The notes below the pieces were generated by a model, which worked only from the letters and a program-made list of their open reading frames with translations, was not told where the DNA came from and ran no database searches. Shown piece by piece: positions 1-12,439 of a DNA stretch of 64,000 bases; the first letter of the stretch is position 1; each line of letters begins with the position of its first letter. Source of the stretch: Notamacropus eugenii (Eukaryota; Chordata; Mammalia; Diprotodontia; Macropodidae); NCBI RefSeq assembly GCF_028372415.1, contig NC_092878.1, positions 26,952,903 to 27,016,902 on the forward strand, read 5' to 3'. The position numbers were made by a program, and so were the translations under genes.

Positions 1-1216
1 GATGGGTCTCGGGGTAGAGGAGAGGGAGATAGCTGGAAATCAGTAATATAAAAATGAAAGATATCAATATTTTTTAAAAGAAGGGGGTCCACAGGCACTC
101 AGAATTCTGTTCCTGCCTCATTCCAAAGTGTTTGCTTCATTGGCCATCTTTCCTGCCAGCGAGAATCTCGGGAAATCAGTCCTCAAAGGTTTGAAGGACT
201 TCTGATATTTATAGTCATATAATGGACTCCAGAAGAGAAAGATTTCTGGGAGGTGGCCTAGCACCTAGGTCTTAGTATGCTCCTCTGGCAAGCCTATTGT
301 CCACATGGACTCTCTTTTGTCCCTCATCTACACTTTGTTCAACTTCAAAATGTCTCTTCCTTGCCCTCTTCTTTCTCTCCTCCCTTCCTCCCTCTCCCTA
401 AAACAGACCCCAGCTCATCCTTCTGCAGGTCTCCTAGGGTGCCTCCTCCTAGGGTGCAGAAGCACACTCCAAGATACTGCAGTAATGGGGTAAAGTCTCT
501 CCAGTGTGCCCAAACATGTTCTCATTATTGTTTCTCAAAGTCCTCTTTCCCTTTTTTCCTGTCTGGATCCTGTAATCTTTCTTTCCATCTCCTGACACCA
601 AACTTCACGCTACAATCACAACAAAATGGTAAATCAAAAGAAAAGTATGGTTTTGGCAACAGAAATTTTAATTACTTTTAAATATCATAAGGAAGGAAAG
701 AGGTGATAAGAGAAAACAGCTAAGCTAGTAGTAGACAAAGCACCAATTCGGGACAATAGGTATCTAATGAGCAGGCTCAGGATGGAGGAACATAGCTCTC
801 AACTACGGAGCATGATATCCTCCCCAAAATGAGATCCCTTTCAAGTGGGGATATGGAGTGGTGAGGAATGTGTGTGTGCAAAATACAACATTATCATTTT
901 ACAAAAAACAACCTTGTTAGCATAAGCCTGTTATTTTTTTTTTCAAAAAGTAAATAAATAAGCTTCTAGAACATAACATGTAAGCCCAAGCTAAAGGGAA
1001 TCTAGAAGAGTGATGAAATTAAAAATGGAAGCAAACATGGGAAGCTGGACTTTTAGGAACTGAGACTGAGCCTAATACAAAGGAATCCCTCTCACCTGCG
1101 CTGCTCCCCACATTCCCAGCTTCACTTCTAAGACAGGGCCTCACTCCATTGGAAAACCAGAAACCCAGCTGAGGGGTAGAGGGAGGATGAGGCAAGGAAG
1201 TATACGAAGAATCCAT
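1..1216. other. no gene recognised; probable DNAJC17 intron
   Basis: I see no exon, splice-flanked coding block or clear repeat family in this stretch. The longest open frame (277-681, plus strand, 134 codons) is rich in Ser, Pro and Phe, resembles nothing I know, and is probably chance. The stretch should lie in DNAJC17 intron 1 if the gene keeps its usual leftward extent. Confidence 0.4.
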
Positions 1217-1530
1217 TCAATCAACCAACAAATGTGTATTAAGCACCTACTATGTGCCAAGCACTGTGCCAGGCCTTGGGGATACAAATACACTGAACCA
1301 AACTCCTGACTTCCAAGGAACTTACATTCTAGAGAGGCAAACACCACATGTATATATGGACACAAATATGCATGCATGTAGGTGTATGTATTGTATATGT
1401 GTCTATAAAGAGAATGAATACAAAGTAGTTTGAAATGAGGAAGGTATTAGCAGTTAAGGGGGCCATCAGGCAAGGTTTCATGTGGAATATGGCACTACTA
1501 CTGGGTCTTAAAGGAAGAGAGGGATTTCCC
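1217..1530 (-). repeat. L2 LINE fragment, antisense
   Basis: The plus strand reads as the reverse of L2: 'attaagcacctactatgtgc', then 'aaggaacttacattctagag', then a 'gggtcttaaaggaagag' block. A short TA/TG-rich run (about 1348-1405) interrupts it. Confidence 0.6.
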
Positions 1531-1744
1531 ACTAGACTGCTCATCTGGACTTCAACATTATCTCCAGAAACTCACCTTCCTGCAAGATCACATCAACTCA
1601 GAAACTCAAACGGACTCAGTACCATGCCTGCTGCCCCAATACACACCTTGGGCCCCTCCTTCCCTCTGGAGAGGGTGGACCCTGGAGAGCTCCTCCCAAA
1701 TCCTCTATCTAAGGACAGTGGCCCCAAGGCAGAAACCACATAGA

Positions 1745-1830
1745 AGAGGAGACTGTTGTCTGCCTTTCTTTCTATCCTCAGCACTTGTCATGTAGTAGGC
1801 ACTACAGAAATGCTGACTGACTGACTGAAG
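1745..1830 (+). repeat. L2 3' end, sense
   Basis: It has the typical L2 terminal block 'cctcagcacttgtcatgtag' followed by 'gcactacagaaatgctgact' and short tandem 'gact' repeats at the end. Confidence 0.55.
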
Positions 1831-2029
1831 AGGCCCACTTCTCCTGAGAAGGGTACACAGGATGGGGGAGGGTCATTGCAAAGCATAGACTGAGAAGGTG
1901 AGCTTCAGTGACAGAGCTAGGGCTGCAAGAAGCAGCCCCAGTCTCATTTATTTACAACTGAGATGCTCAGACTCTGAGACTAAGTAATGAACTCTTTGGG
2001 GAGTCGGACTCCCTTAGATCTCAACCCTC

Positions 2030-2700
2030 AGACACCATCTTCAGCTTTGGGAAGAGTGTGGAGGAATTATGCAGAGGAAGAGATGCTCAGGTTTGCGTAT
2101 GACCCCTCCAAAGACAAAAGGGAGGGACGTACCTTCCTTTTCTGGTAGTACCAGCATCAAGGAGAGCTGGCATAGCTCCTCCAACATGTATGGAGGAGAG
2201 TGGGAAAGACATACTTCTGGGGAGAACATGTACCAAGAGGCACAATTAAAGGCTATACTCAAGTTCCTTACAAAGCCAGATTCAGGAAGTGAAAGCCTGT
2301 AGTCAGATCAATAATGCAGACAAAGAGCTGCTGAAGAGTTTGAAGACAAAGAGATTTTTCAAAAGGCCTAAAATGAACCCCTAGTATGAAGCTGAAATTT
2401 AATAACCCTATACAGTACGTACAACTGAAAAGCAATAAATGGAGAAAACATACTGAAGCTATTGAATATATTGAAGGTCGGGGCAAAAGTTCACCTTAAG
2501 CAGGGCAAGATATAAAGAAGAATTTCATAGCTGCCTATGCTTTGCCCTTTGGTGGATACCTGATCTCATTAGTGTGGATACTTCCTCCAATTACTATGAT
2601 CCTGCCAGCCCTGCCTTCTCATTCTCCGGGACTCTTGGCCAGGACCCCTAAATCCTCCAGAGGGTCTTCTCAGCACACTGGAAGCCTTCCTGGAAGTGTT
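2030..2700 (+). pseudogene. unclassified coding-like relic, possibly a decayed retrocopy
   Basis: This non-repeat stretch shows protein-like strings in more than one frame: a 77-codon open frame at 2069-2302, NNADKELLKSLKTKRFFKRP near 2311-2370, KAINGEN near 2430, and PFGGYLISLVWILPP near 2548-2592. The order KAING, then HLKQ, then QDIKK, then PF..YL recalls part of LETMD1 as I remember it, but spacing is much shorter and frames change. No introns or poly(A) tail were identified. Chance is a real alternative and the identity is a guess. Confidence 0.2.
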
Positions 2701-2906
2701 GTAGCTTAAGGATTCCAGTGGCACATGCAGGCTGCCCATCTGTTTGTTATCCCTCACTCTTAAATGCTAATGTAATGGAACACTTGATTGACTGGGGGGA
2801 AGTCCCAGGTGAGATGCTTTAGACATTCACTGGTCTAAAGGAAAACAGCTAAAGCCATCGATCTTACCTAGCCTCTCCAACTTAAAGGCAGTGGGGTGTA
2901 CTGAGC

Positions 2907-2910
<4 letters not shown>

Positions 2911-2966
<56 letters not shown>
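2911..2966. repeat. (CA)n microsatellite
   Basis: An uninterrupted run of 28 CA units, followed by a slightly impure CA tail to about 2980. Confidence 0.97.
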
Positions 2967-2971
<5 letters not shown>

Positions 2972-2979
2972 ACCCCACC

Positions 2980-3080
2980 ATTTGGAGTTAGAAGACCTGA
3001 GTTCAAGTCCTGACTTTCACCATTTACCAGCTATATTACTATCAGTTTCTCCATCTGTAAAATATTTGTCCTGCCTTTGT
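2980..3080 (+). repeat. MIR-like SINE fragment
   Basis: It reads 'agacctgagttcaagtcctg' followed by 'cagtttctccatctgtaaaa', the conserved central and 3' parts of MIR/CORE SINEs. It lies directly after the CA microsatellite. Confidence 0.65.
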
Positions 3081-3389
3081 CACTGGTTCCTTGTGTTATG
3101 TAAATATGAACTTTTATTTCACCCCAGATGGTCATTCACTCGTCTTCTTTAGGATTCACCTATACCGTAGACATTTTTTCAAAATTCTTTTCTATGTTTA
3201 AAAAAAAAAAAAGGCCACTACCTGGTTCCTCCCCTTAAAGACTATGGCCTTAACATCACAAAAATTTGCTTAAGGAGAAGCTCATCCAGGCTGTTTGTTT
3301 TTCATTCCCAGAGTGCTTTTTGTCTCCCAAAAGCCAAGCCCAGTGATTCCTCAATCCTCCAGAGAGGCCTAGAAACCAAGCCACACGTC

Positions 3390-3600
3390 AGAAGGCATTT
3401 ATTAAGCGCAGCGCTGAGTCCGATGCCAAGGACTGAGGCTACAAAGAAAGCAAAAGCACAATCCTGGTGCTCAAGGAACTTGTGTTCTAAAGGTAAAAAT
3501 AATTCATAAATAACACTAAATAAACACCAAGGCACCCAGAGGAGATGCAAAGCGATCTCAGGGGAAGGCACTAGCAGCGGTGACAATGGGGAGGTCAGAA
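3390..3600 (-). repeat. L2 fragment, antisense
   Basis: Plus-strand blocks 'ggcatttattaagcgc', 'gtgctcaaggaacttgtgtt' and 'ggggaaggcactagcagcgg' follow the order of reversed L2 3' sequence. Confidence 0.6.
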
Positions 3601-4790
3601 CCAGGCCCAGAAGCAGCACGGGCTTAGGCTCCAGACTGTTCCCTCAGAATTCAGAGCTGAGCATTGTTCTCCGAAATCTGACATGAAGATGAACGTTGAG
3701 GCAAACAGTGACGCTTGCCCTAGCTAGAAAGGGATTTGATATCTGATCAGAAGTTTTCAAGTCAGAGGGGTTTGCTCTGGTCTGCCCGGGGCCCCAAGTG
3801 ATCTCAATCCAACAGTGGAGGACAGGGATGGTTTAAATTTGGCTCAGAGTCCTGGCATGGCCCCAAAAGTCCCCAACAAAACAGAATCGAACTCTCCCCA
3901 CTCCCACGCAGACATACACACAACCATGTCCTAGAATGTTCCAGACTGGGCCTCAGCCAAAATCCAATGCCTTCTGCGGGCACATGGGTGCTTGTTGCCC
4001 TACATAACAAGTTACTACCATAATAAACTGCTGCACTTGCCTGAGTTGAGGGCCATGCCATGGTTCTGGCCTCCCAAGGTCAGTTCATGCTTTCAGCCAG
4101 GTGGCCTGGGGTTCAGTGCTTTGTGTGGCAAACTGGATGCCCGGCTTTAGCCGGCCCTCCCACTGTGACTGCAGCTCTAAATTAGTATTTCTTATGCGGT
4201 AAACATAACTCTCCACAATGGCCTTCATTAAGCAGAGGCCTTTGAGAGGCTTCCAGTGTCTGGTGCAGTTTATAATCAAGACTCCTACTCCCGATTAGCA
4301 TTTCAATAGTCTGCTCTACCAGTAACATTCTTGACAATCTTTCCTGTTAGTTATGACTAAGGACTTTCTGGAGCACACAAAAAGAGGGAGGAACCTAAAA
4401 ATGTGGGCTGATAAAAAATGTCTAAGAACCTAAAAATTGGCAGGGAAGTCAGACTCCACTAAATTTCTGGCATTCCACCTTAATGGCTATCCAAATGAAA
4501 GGGAAGCGGCCACATTAAAATGCCAAAGGCTATGAATTTTTCTTAATTGTGGAAGGATCCCTCCCCATCTTCAGATTTCCTTTGGAGACAACTCTCAAAA
4601 TCTCAGGCCTTTCTTTTCCTTTGCCATTTGCATCTCCAGAGACTTTTTTCAACCAAAAAAAGAGAAGTGAGTCCAGGTTCTGAGACTTAAGCCCCAATTC
4701 TTCTTTCCAAGTCTATGAACTCAGCTATTTTCAAAAGAATTCAAAAAACTCTTGCCCCACAAAAGAGGCTGACTGACAAACGCCTTGTAA
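3600..4790. other. no gene recognised
   Basis: No exon or clear repeat was recognised here. Open frames (for example 3804-4061 minus) show no familiar motif. Confidence 0.4.
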
Positions 4791-4794
4791 CGGT

Positions 4795-5185
4795 TCCTCA
4801 GGCAACATCACATCTCTAGAGTCCTTCAAAGCTCAGTTGAAGCACCACCTCCTACATGAAAGCCTTCCCCATCCCTTTCAACTGTTAGGGCCTCCTCCCC
4901 CCAAAAGAAATTATCCTGGATTTATCTTTATATATTCATATCTGTAAATGGTATCTAAAATTTATACAGCCCTTTACGGTAAGATGCGCAAAGTATTTTA
5001 CACGCTATCTTGTACCCTCATGACACGTGGATTCAAACTGGAGTCCTCCGACTTCCAGGCACACTATCTGCTCACTAGCCCCATCTAATCACCACCTAAT
5101 TACCCTATGTAAGGCAAACTCTTTGAGGGCATCCCCAGTGCCTGGCACAGAGCAGGAGCTTAATAAACTGAAAGGTCCCATGTGC
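4795..5185 (+). repeat. L2 3' end split by a MIR-type insert
   Basis: Sense L2 3' sequence (4800-4948: 'cctacatgaaagccttcccc') is interrupted by an antisense MIR-like piece (about 4949-5085, 'tttatacagccctttacgg'). It then resumes with 'aattaccctatgtaaggcaa' and ends in 'gtgcctggcacagagcagga' and 'cttaataaactg'. The MIR-type piece is therefore the younger of the two. Confidence 0.6.
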
Positions 5186-5275
5186 AAACATTCATTTTTT
5201 TTAAACACGCATTTATTGAGCATGCTTTATTGAAGTGCCCTGAACAATAAAGCAGCTTTATGAGAGGTAATTGGA

Positions 5276-5520
5276 GAGGGAGGCAGGTGGCACAGTGGTT
5301 GAAGAGTTGAACCTGCAGGCTGGAAGACACGAGCTCAGAACTGGCCTCAGATACTACTGGCTGTGTGATCCTGGGAGAGTCACTTAACCTGTTTGCCTCT
5401 GCTTCTTTATCTGTAAAATGGGAATAATAATAGCACCTACCTTTCCTGGTGGATGAGACAACCAATATAAAGTGCTCGGCCAACATTAAAGCACCAAAGG
5501 CTATTATTATTATGTTAAAA
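5276..5520 (+). repeat. tRNA-headed CORE/MIR SINE
   Basis: The head 'ggcaggtggcacagtggttg' is followed by 'gtcacttaacctgtttgcct', 'ctgtaaaatgggaataataa' and a TTATTATTAT tail. This is a nearly full-length member of the old marsupial/mammalian CORE-SINE type. Confidence 0.8.
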
Positions 5521-5644
5521 AGGAGCACAGTGTCACCCCAGCCCTTCAAGAACTTAAATCTCTTTTCCAACTCCCCTTTCCTACTATTCACATTTCCTGA
5601 TTAAAACCCAGAGGTCTACGTGATAATGTTGCTTAAGCAGATAT

Positions 5645-5985
5645 TTCTAGTGTTTTAAAGTTTGCAAAAGCACTTGGCATTCCTTATCTCACTCAATCCT
5701 CATCATAACATGGTGAAGTTGTTGGGACAAGTATTATCACCATTGGAATTTGAAATCGAGGAAACTGAAGATCAGAGGTTAATGACTTGCCAGGAATTAT
5801 ACTCACTGTCGGGAAGTGTCTGCACTCAGAGGAGCAAGGTTCAGATAATGGCTCTGCTAATGTGACCTGGTACAAATCACTTGAATTCCTTGGTCTCAGT
5901 TTCCCCACATGCATTCTAAGAGTTTTAGACAAGATGATCTCAAAAGTCCCCTTCACCTCTACATCCAGAGAAGGAAAAGCCCTAA
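5645..5985. repeat. two MIR-like fragments, opposite orientation
   Basis: 5645-5795 reads as reversed MIR ('gaggaaactgaagatcagag', then 'aatgacttgccaggaa'). 5805-5985 reads as sense MIR ('tgacctggtacaaatcactt', then 'ctcagtttccccacatg'). Confidence 0.5.
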
Positions 5986-6599
5986 TGAAACAGGATGTCC
6001 TGTGAATCACACAGGTACTGAATTCAATGTTTGACTCCATCCCTCTATAGACAGTCTTTATGGGGAGGATTATGGAAGTTGTCCCAGCCCCTCCTTGGTG
6101 GGCTGAAGTGAACCAACAAGACCCATAGCTTGTTCAATTAGGACCTGGAGGTTAAGAAATCCTTAACTCCGGAGAGCAGATGAGGCCGGGAGCAAGGTTT
6201 TCTGGACACCATCTTGACCATGGCCCCAGGCACACAGTAATGTCTTCAACAGTTTTGCCTCCTACAGAGAGTGAACAGCTGACTCACCCCCAAAATCAAA
6301 GTGCCAAGGGTTTCAAAAAAATATAAAATAGCTCTCATGAAGGCAGGCAAGGTGGTTCTGAATCCTTCAGGAAAAGGTGCTTTAAAAGGAAGAGGTTATA
6401 GTTTAGGGGCAGGCTTCTGGTTTCCCATGCAATAAAAGATGGTGACAGTAAGGAGTCCAAATAACTAGTTTTAGCTGTAAAAGACCAGACAGATTGGGAG
6501 CAGATAAGGAAAATACCCATGTGACCTGCTCTCAGTTTATGACACGTAATAGATGAACCATGCCCTGATGAATCAGCACAAGGGAAAAAAAACTATTAA

Positions 6600-9023
6600 C
6601 AAACCATAGGATTCAAGAAATGGGAACAATATCGTGGAGCTACAAGTCTGGATTATACAGTGATATTTCTATGTTAAAGAACTGGAGAACTTGGAATATG
6701 ATATACCGGAAGGCAAAGGAGTTAGCATTACAACCAAGAATCACCTACCCTGCAAAATGGAATATAATCTTTCGGGAGGAAAAAATAAACATTTAATGAT
6801 AGAGAGGGCTTTCAAGCATTTCTAATTAAAAGACCAGAGCTGAACAAAAAAATGTGAGTTCTAAAATACAAGACTTAAGGGAAACACAGAAAGGGATGGG
6901 GATAAAAGAAAGGGGGAGACCAATAAAGGGAGGGCATATTGGGGACAGTGATGATCAGAAGTACAACACTTGTGAGGAAGGAAAGAAAAAGAAGAAAAGA
7001 AAGAGGGATAAACAAGTGAAAAATAGCACAGAGGGAAATACAGTTAGTTATCACAACTGTAAGTATGAATGAGACGAACTCAACCAGAAATAGAAACAAC
7101 ACGAGGATGGATTAAAAACCAAAATCTTACAACATGTTGTTTACAGGAAAGGTAAGGGGCTGGGGCAGAACCTATGACAAAGCAGGGCTAGCAACCAGAA
7201 TTTCAGATAAAGCAAAAGCAAAAACAGATCTAATTAAAAGAGACAAAGAAGGAAACGATATCTTGCTGAAAGATATCCTATGAAGTCATATCAGTACTAA
7301 ACACATATGCACCAGATGGTATAGCATCTACATTTTTTTAAGGAGAAGGTAAATGAGCTACAAGGGGAAAGAGATAATAAAACTATACTAGTAGGGGACC
7401 TCAACTTTCCCTTCTCAGAACTAGATAAATTTAACCATTAAGGAGGACAATAAAATACTGGAAAAGTAGACATGATCGATCTCTGAAGAAAACTGAATGG
7501 GAACAGAAAAGAATATACCTTTTTCTCAGGAATACATGGCACCTACACAAAAACTGACCATGTATTAGGACATAAAAACCTCGCAAACAAATGCAGAAAA
7601 GCAGAAATAGTAAACGCATCCTTTTTAGATCATAATTCAATAAAAGGGAAAGAGTGATTAAAATTAACTGGAAATGAAATAATCTAATCCTAAAAAACAA
7701 GTGGGTCAAAGAACAAACCAAAGAAATGGCAGGTAATTTCATTAAAGAACATGACAACAGTAAGACAACATACCAAGATTCATGAGATACAGTCAAAGTA
7801 GTACTTAGGGGAAAATTTATATGTCTAATTGCTTACATCAATACAATAGAGAAAAAGACCAGATCAATGAATTGAGCATGCAACTAAAAAAAACTAGAAA
7901 AAGAACAAATTTAAAATCCCCAATTAATCACCAAATTGGAAATCCTGAAAATCAAAGGAGAGATTAGTAAAAGTTAAGAAAACCACTTAACTAATAAACA
8001 AAACTAGAAGTTGGTTTTATATAAAAAATAAAATAAATAAACCGTTGGTTAATTTGATTTTACTAAAAGTAAAGAAAAAAACCAAATTATTGGTATCAAA
8101 AATGAAAGGGGTAAATTCACCACCAATGAAGGGAAATTAGGACAATTGTTAGAAGCTATTTTGCCCAAATACATGCCAATAAATTTGATAATCTAAATGA
8201 AATGGATATCTACAAAAATGTAAATTACCCAGATTAACAGAAGAAGAAAAAAATACTTAAATAAGCCAATATTAGAAAAAGAAATTGAACAAACCATCAA
8301 TGAACTTTCTAAGAAACAATCTCCAGGACCAGGGGGACTCACAAGCAAATTCTAAAAAACATTTAAGAACAATTAATCCCAATACTATATTTGGAAAAAC
8401 AAATGAAAAAGGAGTCTTTTTACAACACAAATATGGTGCTGATACCCAAAACAGAAAAAAAAAATTATAAACTAATTTCCCAAATGAATATTGATATGAA
8501 AATTTTAAATAAAATACTAGCAAGGAGATTACAGTAATATATCACAAGGTTTATAAACTATGACCAGGAATGCAGGGCTGGTTTAATATTAAGAAAACTA
8601 TCAGCATAATTGACTATATCAACAATGAAACCAACAGAAATCATATGATTATCTCAACAGATGCAGAAAAAGCCTGGGACAAAACACATCAACAATTCCT
8701 ATTAAAAAACACTAGAGAGCACAGGAATAAATAAATGGAGCTTACCTTAAAATGTAAGTAATATTTATCTAAAATTATCAGCAAGAATTACCTGTAATAG
8801 GGATAAACTCATTTTTATGCGCGCTCAGGGGCTCATTACCACCTCTGTTATTTAATATTGCACTGGAAGTATTAGCTGTAGCAATAAGAGAAGAAAACGA
8901 ATTTAAAGGCATTAGAATAGGTGATGGGGAAACATACCTGTCAATCTTTGCAGATGACAGGGCGTTATACTTAGAAAATCCTAGAGAATCAACTGAAAAA
9001 CTGTTTGAAATAATTAACAACTT
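6600..9023 (+). mobile_element. L1 retrotransposon A, 5' part (ORF2 endonuclease and RT)
   Basis: A decayed L1. Around 7495-7660 the translation reads YTFFSGIHGTYTKTDHVLGH, the end of the L1 endonuclease domain. At about 8280-8350 it reads [19 protein letters not shown], the ORF2 segment before the RT fingers. At 8825-9020 it reads LSPLLFNIALEVLAVAI then FADD, the RT palm; the family usually has FADDM. The frame is broken by many stops and shifts, so it is dead. 6600-7150 is less certain L1 sequence. The copy is interrupted at 9023 by a second L1 and resumes at 10602. Confidence 0.85.
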
Positions 9024-10585
9024 CAGTGGCCTAGCCATACCAGATCTAAAACTGTTGTGTAAAGCAGCAATCATCAGAACTACCTGGTACTAGCTAAGAA
9101 ATAGATTAGGTCCACAAGACGGAGCAGTCAATGAGGACAGTAATCTACTGTTTGATAAACCCATAGACTCCGGCTTCTGGGATAAGAACTCACTACTTGA
9201 CAAAAACTGCTGAGAACACTGGAAAATAGTATGACAGAAAGTAGGCATGGACCAACATCTTACACCATATACCAAGATAAGGCCAAAATGGATACACACT
9301 TTAGACATAAAGGTTGATACTAGAAACAAATTAGGAGAGCAAGGAATAGTTTACCTGTCAGATCTATCGAGAACAAATGAATTTATGACCACATAAGAGA
9401 TAAAGAACATTATGAAATGCAAAGTGGATCATTTTGCTGACATTAAATTAAAAAGTTTTTGCACAAACAAAGCCAATACACCCAAAATTAGAAGGGAAAC
9501 AGGAAGCTGGGAAACAATTTTTACAGTCAATGTCTCTGACAAAGGTCTCATGTCTAAAATATATAGAGAAGTGAGTCAAATTTATAAAAATACAAGTCAT
9601 TCCTCAATTGATAAATGGTCAAAAGATATAGACTGGAAGTTTTCAGATGAAGAAATTAAAGATATCTACAATCATATGAAAAAATGTTCTAAATCACTAT
9701 TGATTAGAGAAATACACATTAAAACAACTCTGACATACCACCTCACACCTATCAGATTGGCTAACATGACAAAACAGGAAAATTATAAATGTTAGGGAAG
9801 AGATGGAAAAATTGGAAGATTTTCTTTCTCTTTTTTTGGATTTTGTTGGTAGAACTGTGAACTGATTCAACCATTCTGGAGAGCAATTTGTACTGTGCAC
9901 AAAAGACTACAAAACTGTGCAGACTTTTTGTCAGCAATACTACTACTAGATCTATATCCCAAAGAGATCATTAAAATGGGAAAGGACCCACATGTTTAAA
10001 AATATTCATAGCAGTTTTTTTTTTCTGGTGGCAAAGAATTGGAAACTGAGGGGAGGCCCATCAGTTGGGGAATGGCTGAACAAGTTGTGGTATATGAATG
10101 TAATGGAATACTATTGTGCTATAAGAAATGAGGAGCAGGCAGACTTCAGAGAGGCCTGGAACAACTTATATGAACTGATGCAGAGTGAAATGAGCAGAAC
10201 CAGGAGAACACCGTACACAGTAGCAGCCACCCTGTGCCATGACTGACCTTGACAGACGTGGCTCTTCTTAGCAATGCAAGGTTCTAAGTCAATTCCAAAA
10301 GACTGATAATAGAAAATGCTATCCACATCCAGAGAAAGAACTGCGGAGTCTGAAAGCAGATTGAAGCATATTATCTTCTCTTTTTTTGTTTCTGTTTTTT
10401 ATTTCTTATGGTTTTTCCCTTTTGTTCTGATTCTTCTTTCATAACATGAATAATGTGAGAATATGCTTAATATGATCGTGCATGTATAACCTACATCAGG
10501 TTGCATGCTGTCTTGGGAGAAAATCCACAACTCAAAATCTTATAAAAATGAATGTTGGAAACTAAAAATAAATTAATTTATTAAA
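9024..10585 (+). mobile_element. L1 retrotransposon B, 5'-truncated, inserted in L1 A
   Basis: It starts in ORF2 at LAIPDLKL and runs through the 127-codon open stretch 9412-9795 (IKLKSFCTNKANTPKI, DKGLMSKIYREVSQIYKN, HMKKCSKSLLIREI, YHLTPIRLANM). It continues with EWLNKLWYMNVMEYYCAIRN at about 10060-10125 and then the L1 3'UTR ending in an A/T-rich tail. A 16-bp direct repeat, aaataattaacaactt, stands on both sides (9008-9023 and 10586-10601), as expected for target-primed reverse transcription. The insert is about 1.56 kb and no longer codes for a full protein. Confidence 0.9.
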
Positions 10586-10601
10586 AAATAATTAACAACT
10601 T

Positions 10602-11145
10602 TAGCAAAGTTGCAGGATACAAAATAAACCTACATAAACTATCAGCATTTCTATATTTTACCAACAATGTCCTGCAACAAGAGATAAAAATGAACTTCCA
10701 TTTAAAATAACTGTAGACAATATAAAATACTTGGGAGTCTACCTGCCAAGACAAACCCAGGAACTATATGAACACCATCATGAAACATTTTTCACACACA
10801 TAAAACCAGATCTAAACAGCTGAAAAAAATATTAATTGCTCAAGGATAGGTTGAACCAATAAAATTAAAATGACAATTCTACCTAAATTAATCTATTTAT
10901 TCAGTGCCATACCAATCAAACTATCAAAAAATTATCTTATAGAATCAGAAAAAAAATAATAATAAAGAACAAACAAAACTCAAGGATATCAAAGGAATCA
11001 ATGAAAAAAATGCGAAAGAAACTGGTCTAGACATAGCAGATCTCAAACTGTGTTATAAAGTATTAATTACCAAAACAGTCTGGTACTGCCTAAGAAACAG
11101 AATGATAGATCAATGGAATGGATTACAATTCAGTAAAAGACCACA
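10602..11145 (+). mobile_element. L1 retrotransposon A, continuation
   Basis: This continues ORF2 of element A exactly where it was interrupted: NNFSKVAGYKINLHKLSAFL at about 10590-10650, then SAIPIKLS near 10900 and a later TVWYCLRNRMIDQWNG block near 11075-11125. Similarity to L1 stops near 11145, well before a 3' end, so this copy is also 3'-truncated or rearranged. Confidence 0.85.
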
Positions 11146-12430
11146 GTAATCCAGCACATGATAAGCCCCTAGTTGTTCAGAGGAAGAAATCAAGCCTGAC
11201 ACCTTATATCACTGGGAGGGAATAAGCCACAAAGATTCAGAAGCCCAGGCCTGAGCAAGACTGATGACAGGGGAAACTCCCAGATGTCATTTCATCGATC
11301 AAGAATGTTGGCTTTGGGCAGAAAGACAAACGTTAAGACAGGGATCTGTTCTCCAGTGACTTGCCTCAGCTAAAACAAAATTCACCCTCAACAAATATTA
11401 GCCTATCTAAGTATTAACTGATTCACTGAAGCCAGCCTTCCACTGCGTGAGGCAGGGGGATATAGATACACAGAAAGAAAGAAACGATCCACGAGCTTAT
11501 ATTCCCATAGGGACAACAAATAAATATGGAGATACTAGAAATAATACCTAGAAAGGCTGTCCCAGGATGTGTCTGTAATTAATAATGATAATAATCCTGG
11601 AGTGTCTCCTCTGAGCGACCTCCCCAAGGAGCAGCCAAAATCCTTAAGTTCAAGGGTGAAGCCTTATGGGTTTATGGTTCATGTCTGGATCCATGTTTGC
11701 ATACATGAACTTGGCTCCAAGGCTCTGGATTGGCTCTGATTTCACCGTTATGTCTAGCTTCCAAAGGAGATGCTCCTTCCACCCACGCACACTGACAACG
11801 ACTCTTCAATTTACTGTCTCACTTCCTACCTGAAGCACTTCGTGGTTACGTGATCTGCCTACATTGTACAGCCAGGATGTGCCAACGGCAGACTTTACAC
11901 CCAAGTCCTCATGCCAAGGCTGGCTGTATCCATTCTGCCAACAGGTACAGATAAGAGTTTAGAAAAGGAGCTTCTTATTTCACATTTCAATATATAAATA
12001 TTTCTTCCTCTTCCACTCCACTGCTGATTCTTGGGCTCAAATGAGATAGATAATATTTGTTGAGAGAGGGGAGTGAGAGAGAGAGAAAGAGAGCTAAGTT
12101 AGCACAGAGTCTGGCACACAGTAGGCACTATATAAATCTTATTCCCTTCCCTTTCCTTCCTTTCTTTGCAGAGGGGAATAGAGGAGGGAGAGTTCACAAG
12201 TGTGGAATACTGAATATGTCAGATTTTAAAATCCTGTGTGATAAGGGATAGCTCTCTGAAAGGAAATCTCGGAGATGAAAAACCAAAGATATCAATTAAA
12301 AAATCTATATGAAATATGTTGATTAGTACCTATTCTGAATACAGACCAGGTACAAAAAAGCAGAATATCTTTGGGGATACAGGGCCATGTATTAAGATTA
12401 TACTTCACTTCAGGAAGAAACAACACAATA
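11146..12430. other. no gene recognised; weak repeat traces
   Basis: It holds no exon that I recognise. 11390-11545 carries traces of antisense L2 ('aacaaatattagcctatcta', then 'gggacaacaaataaatatgg') and 12060-12150 a small purine-rich patch. Confidence 0.4.
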
Positions 12431-12439
12431 TTCTAGAAA

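Noticed and set aside
277-681. 134-codon plus-strand frame
   Set aside because: No recognisable motif, no exon signals and biased composition; probably chance.
5160-5591. 143-codon minus-strand frame
   Set aside because: It is mostly the reverse of L2-end and CORE-SINE sequence.
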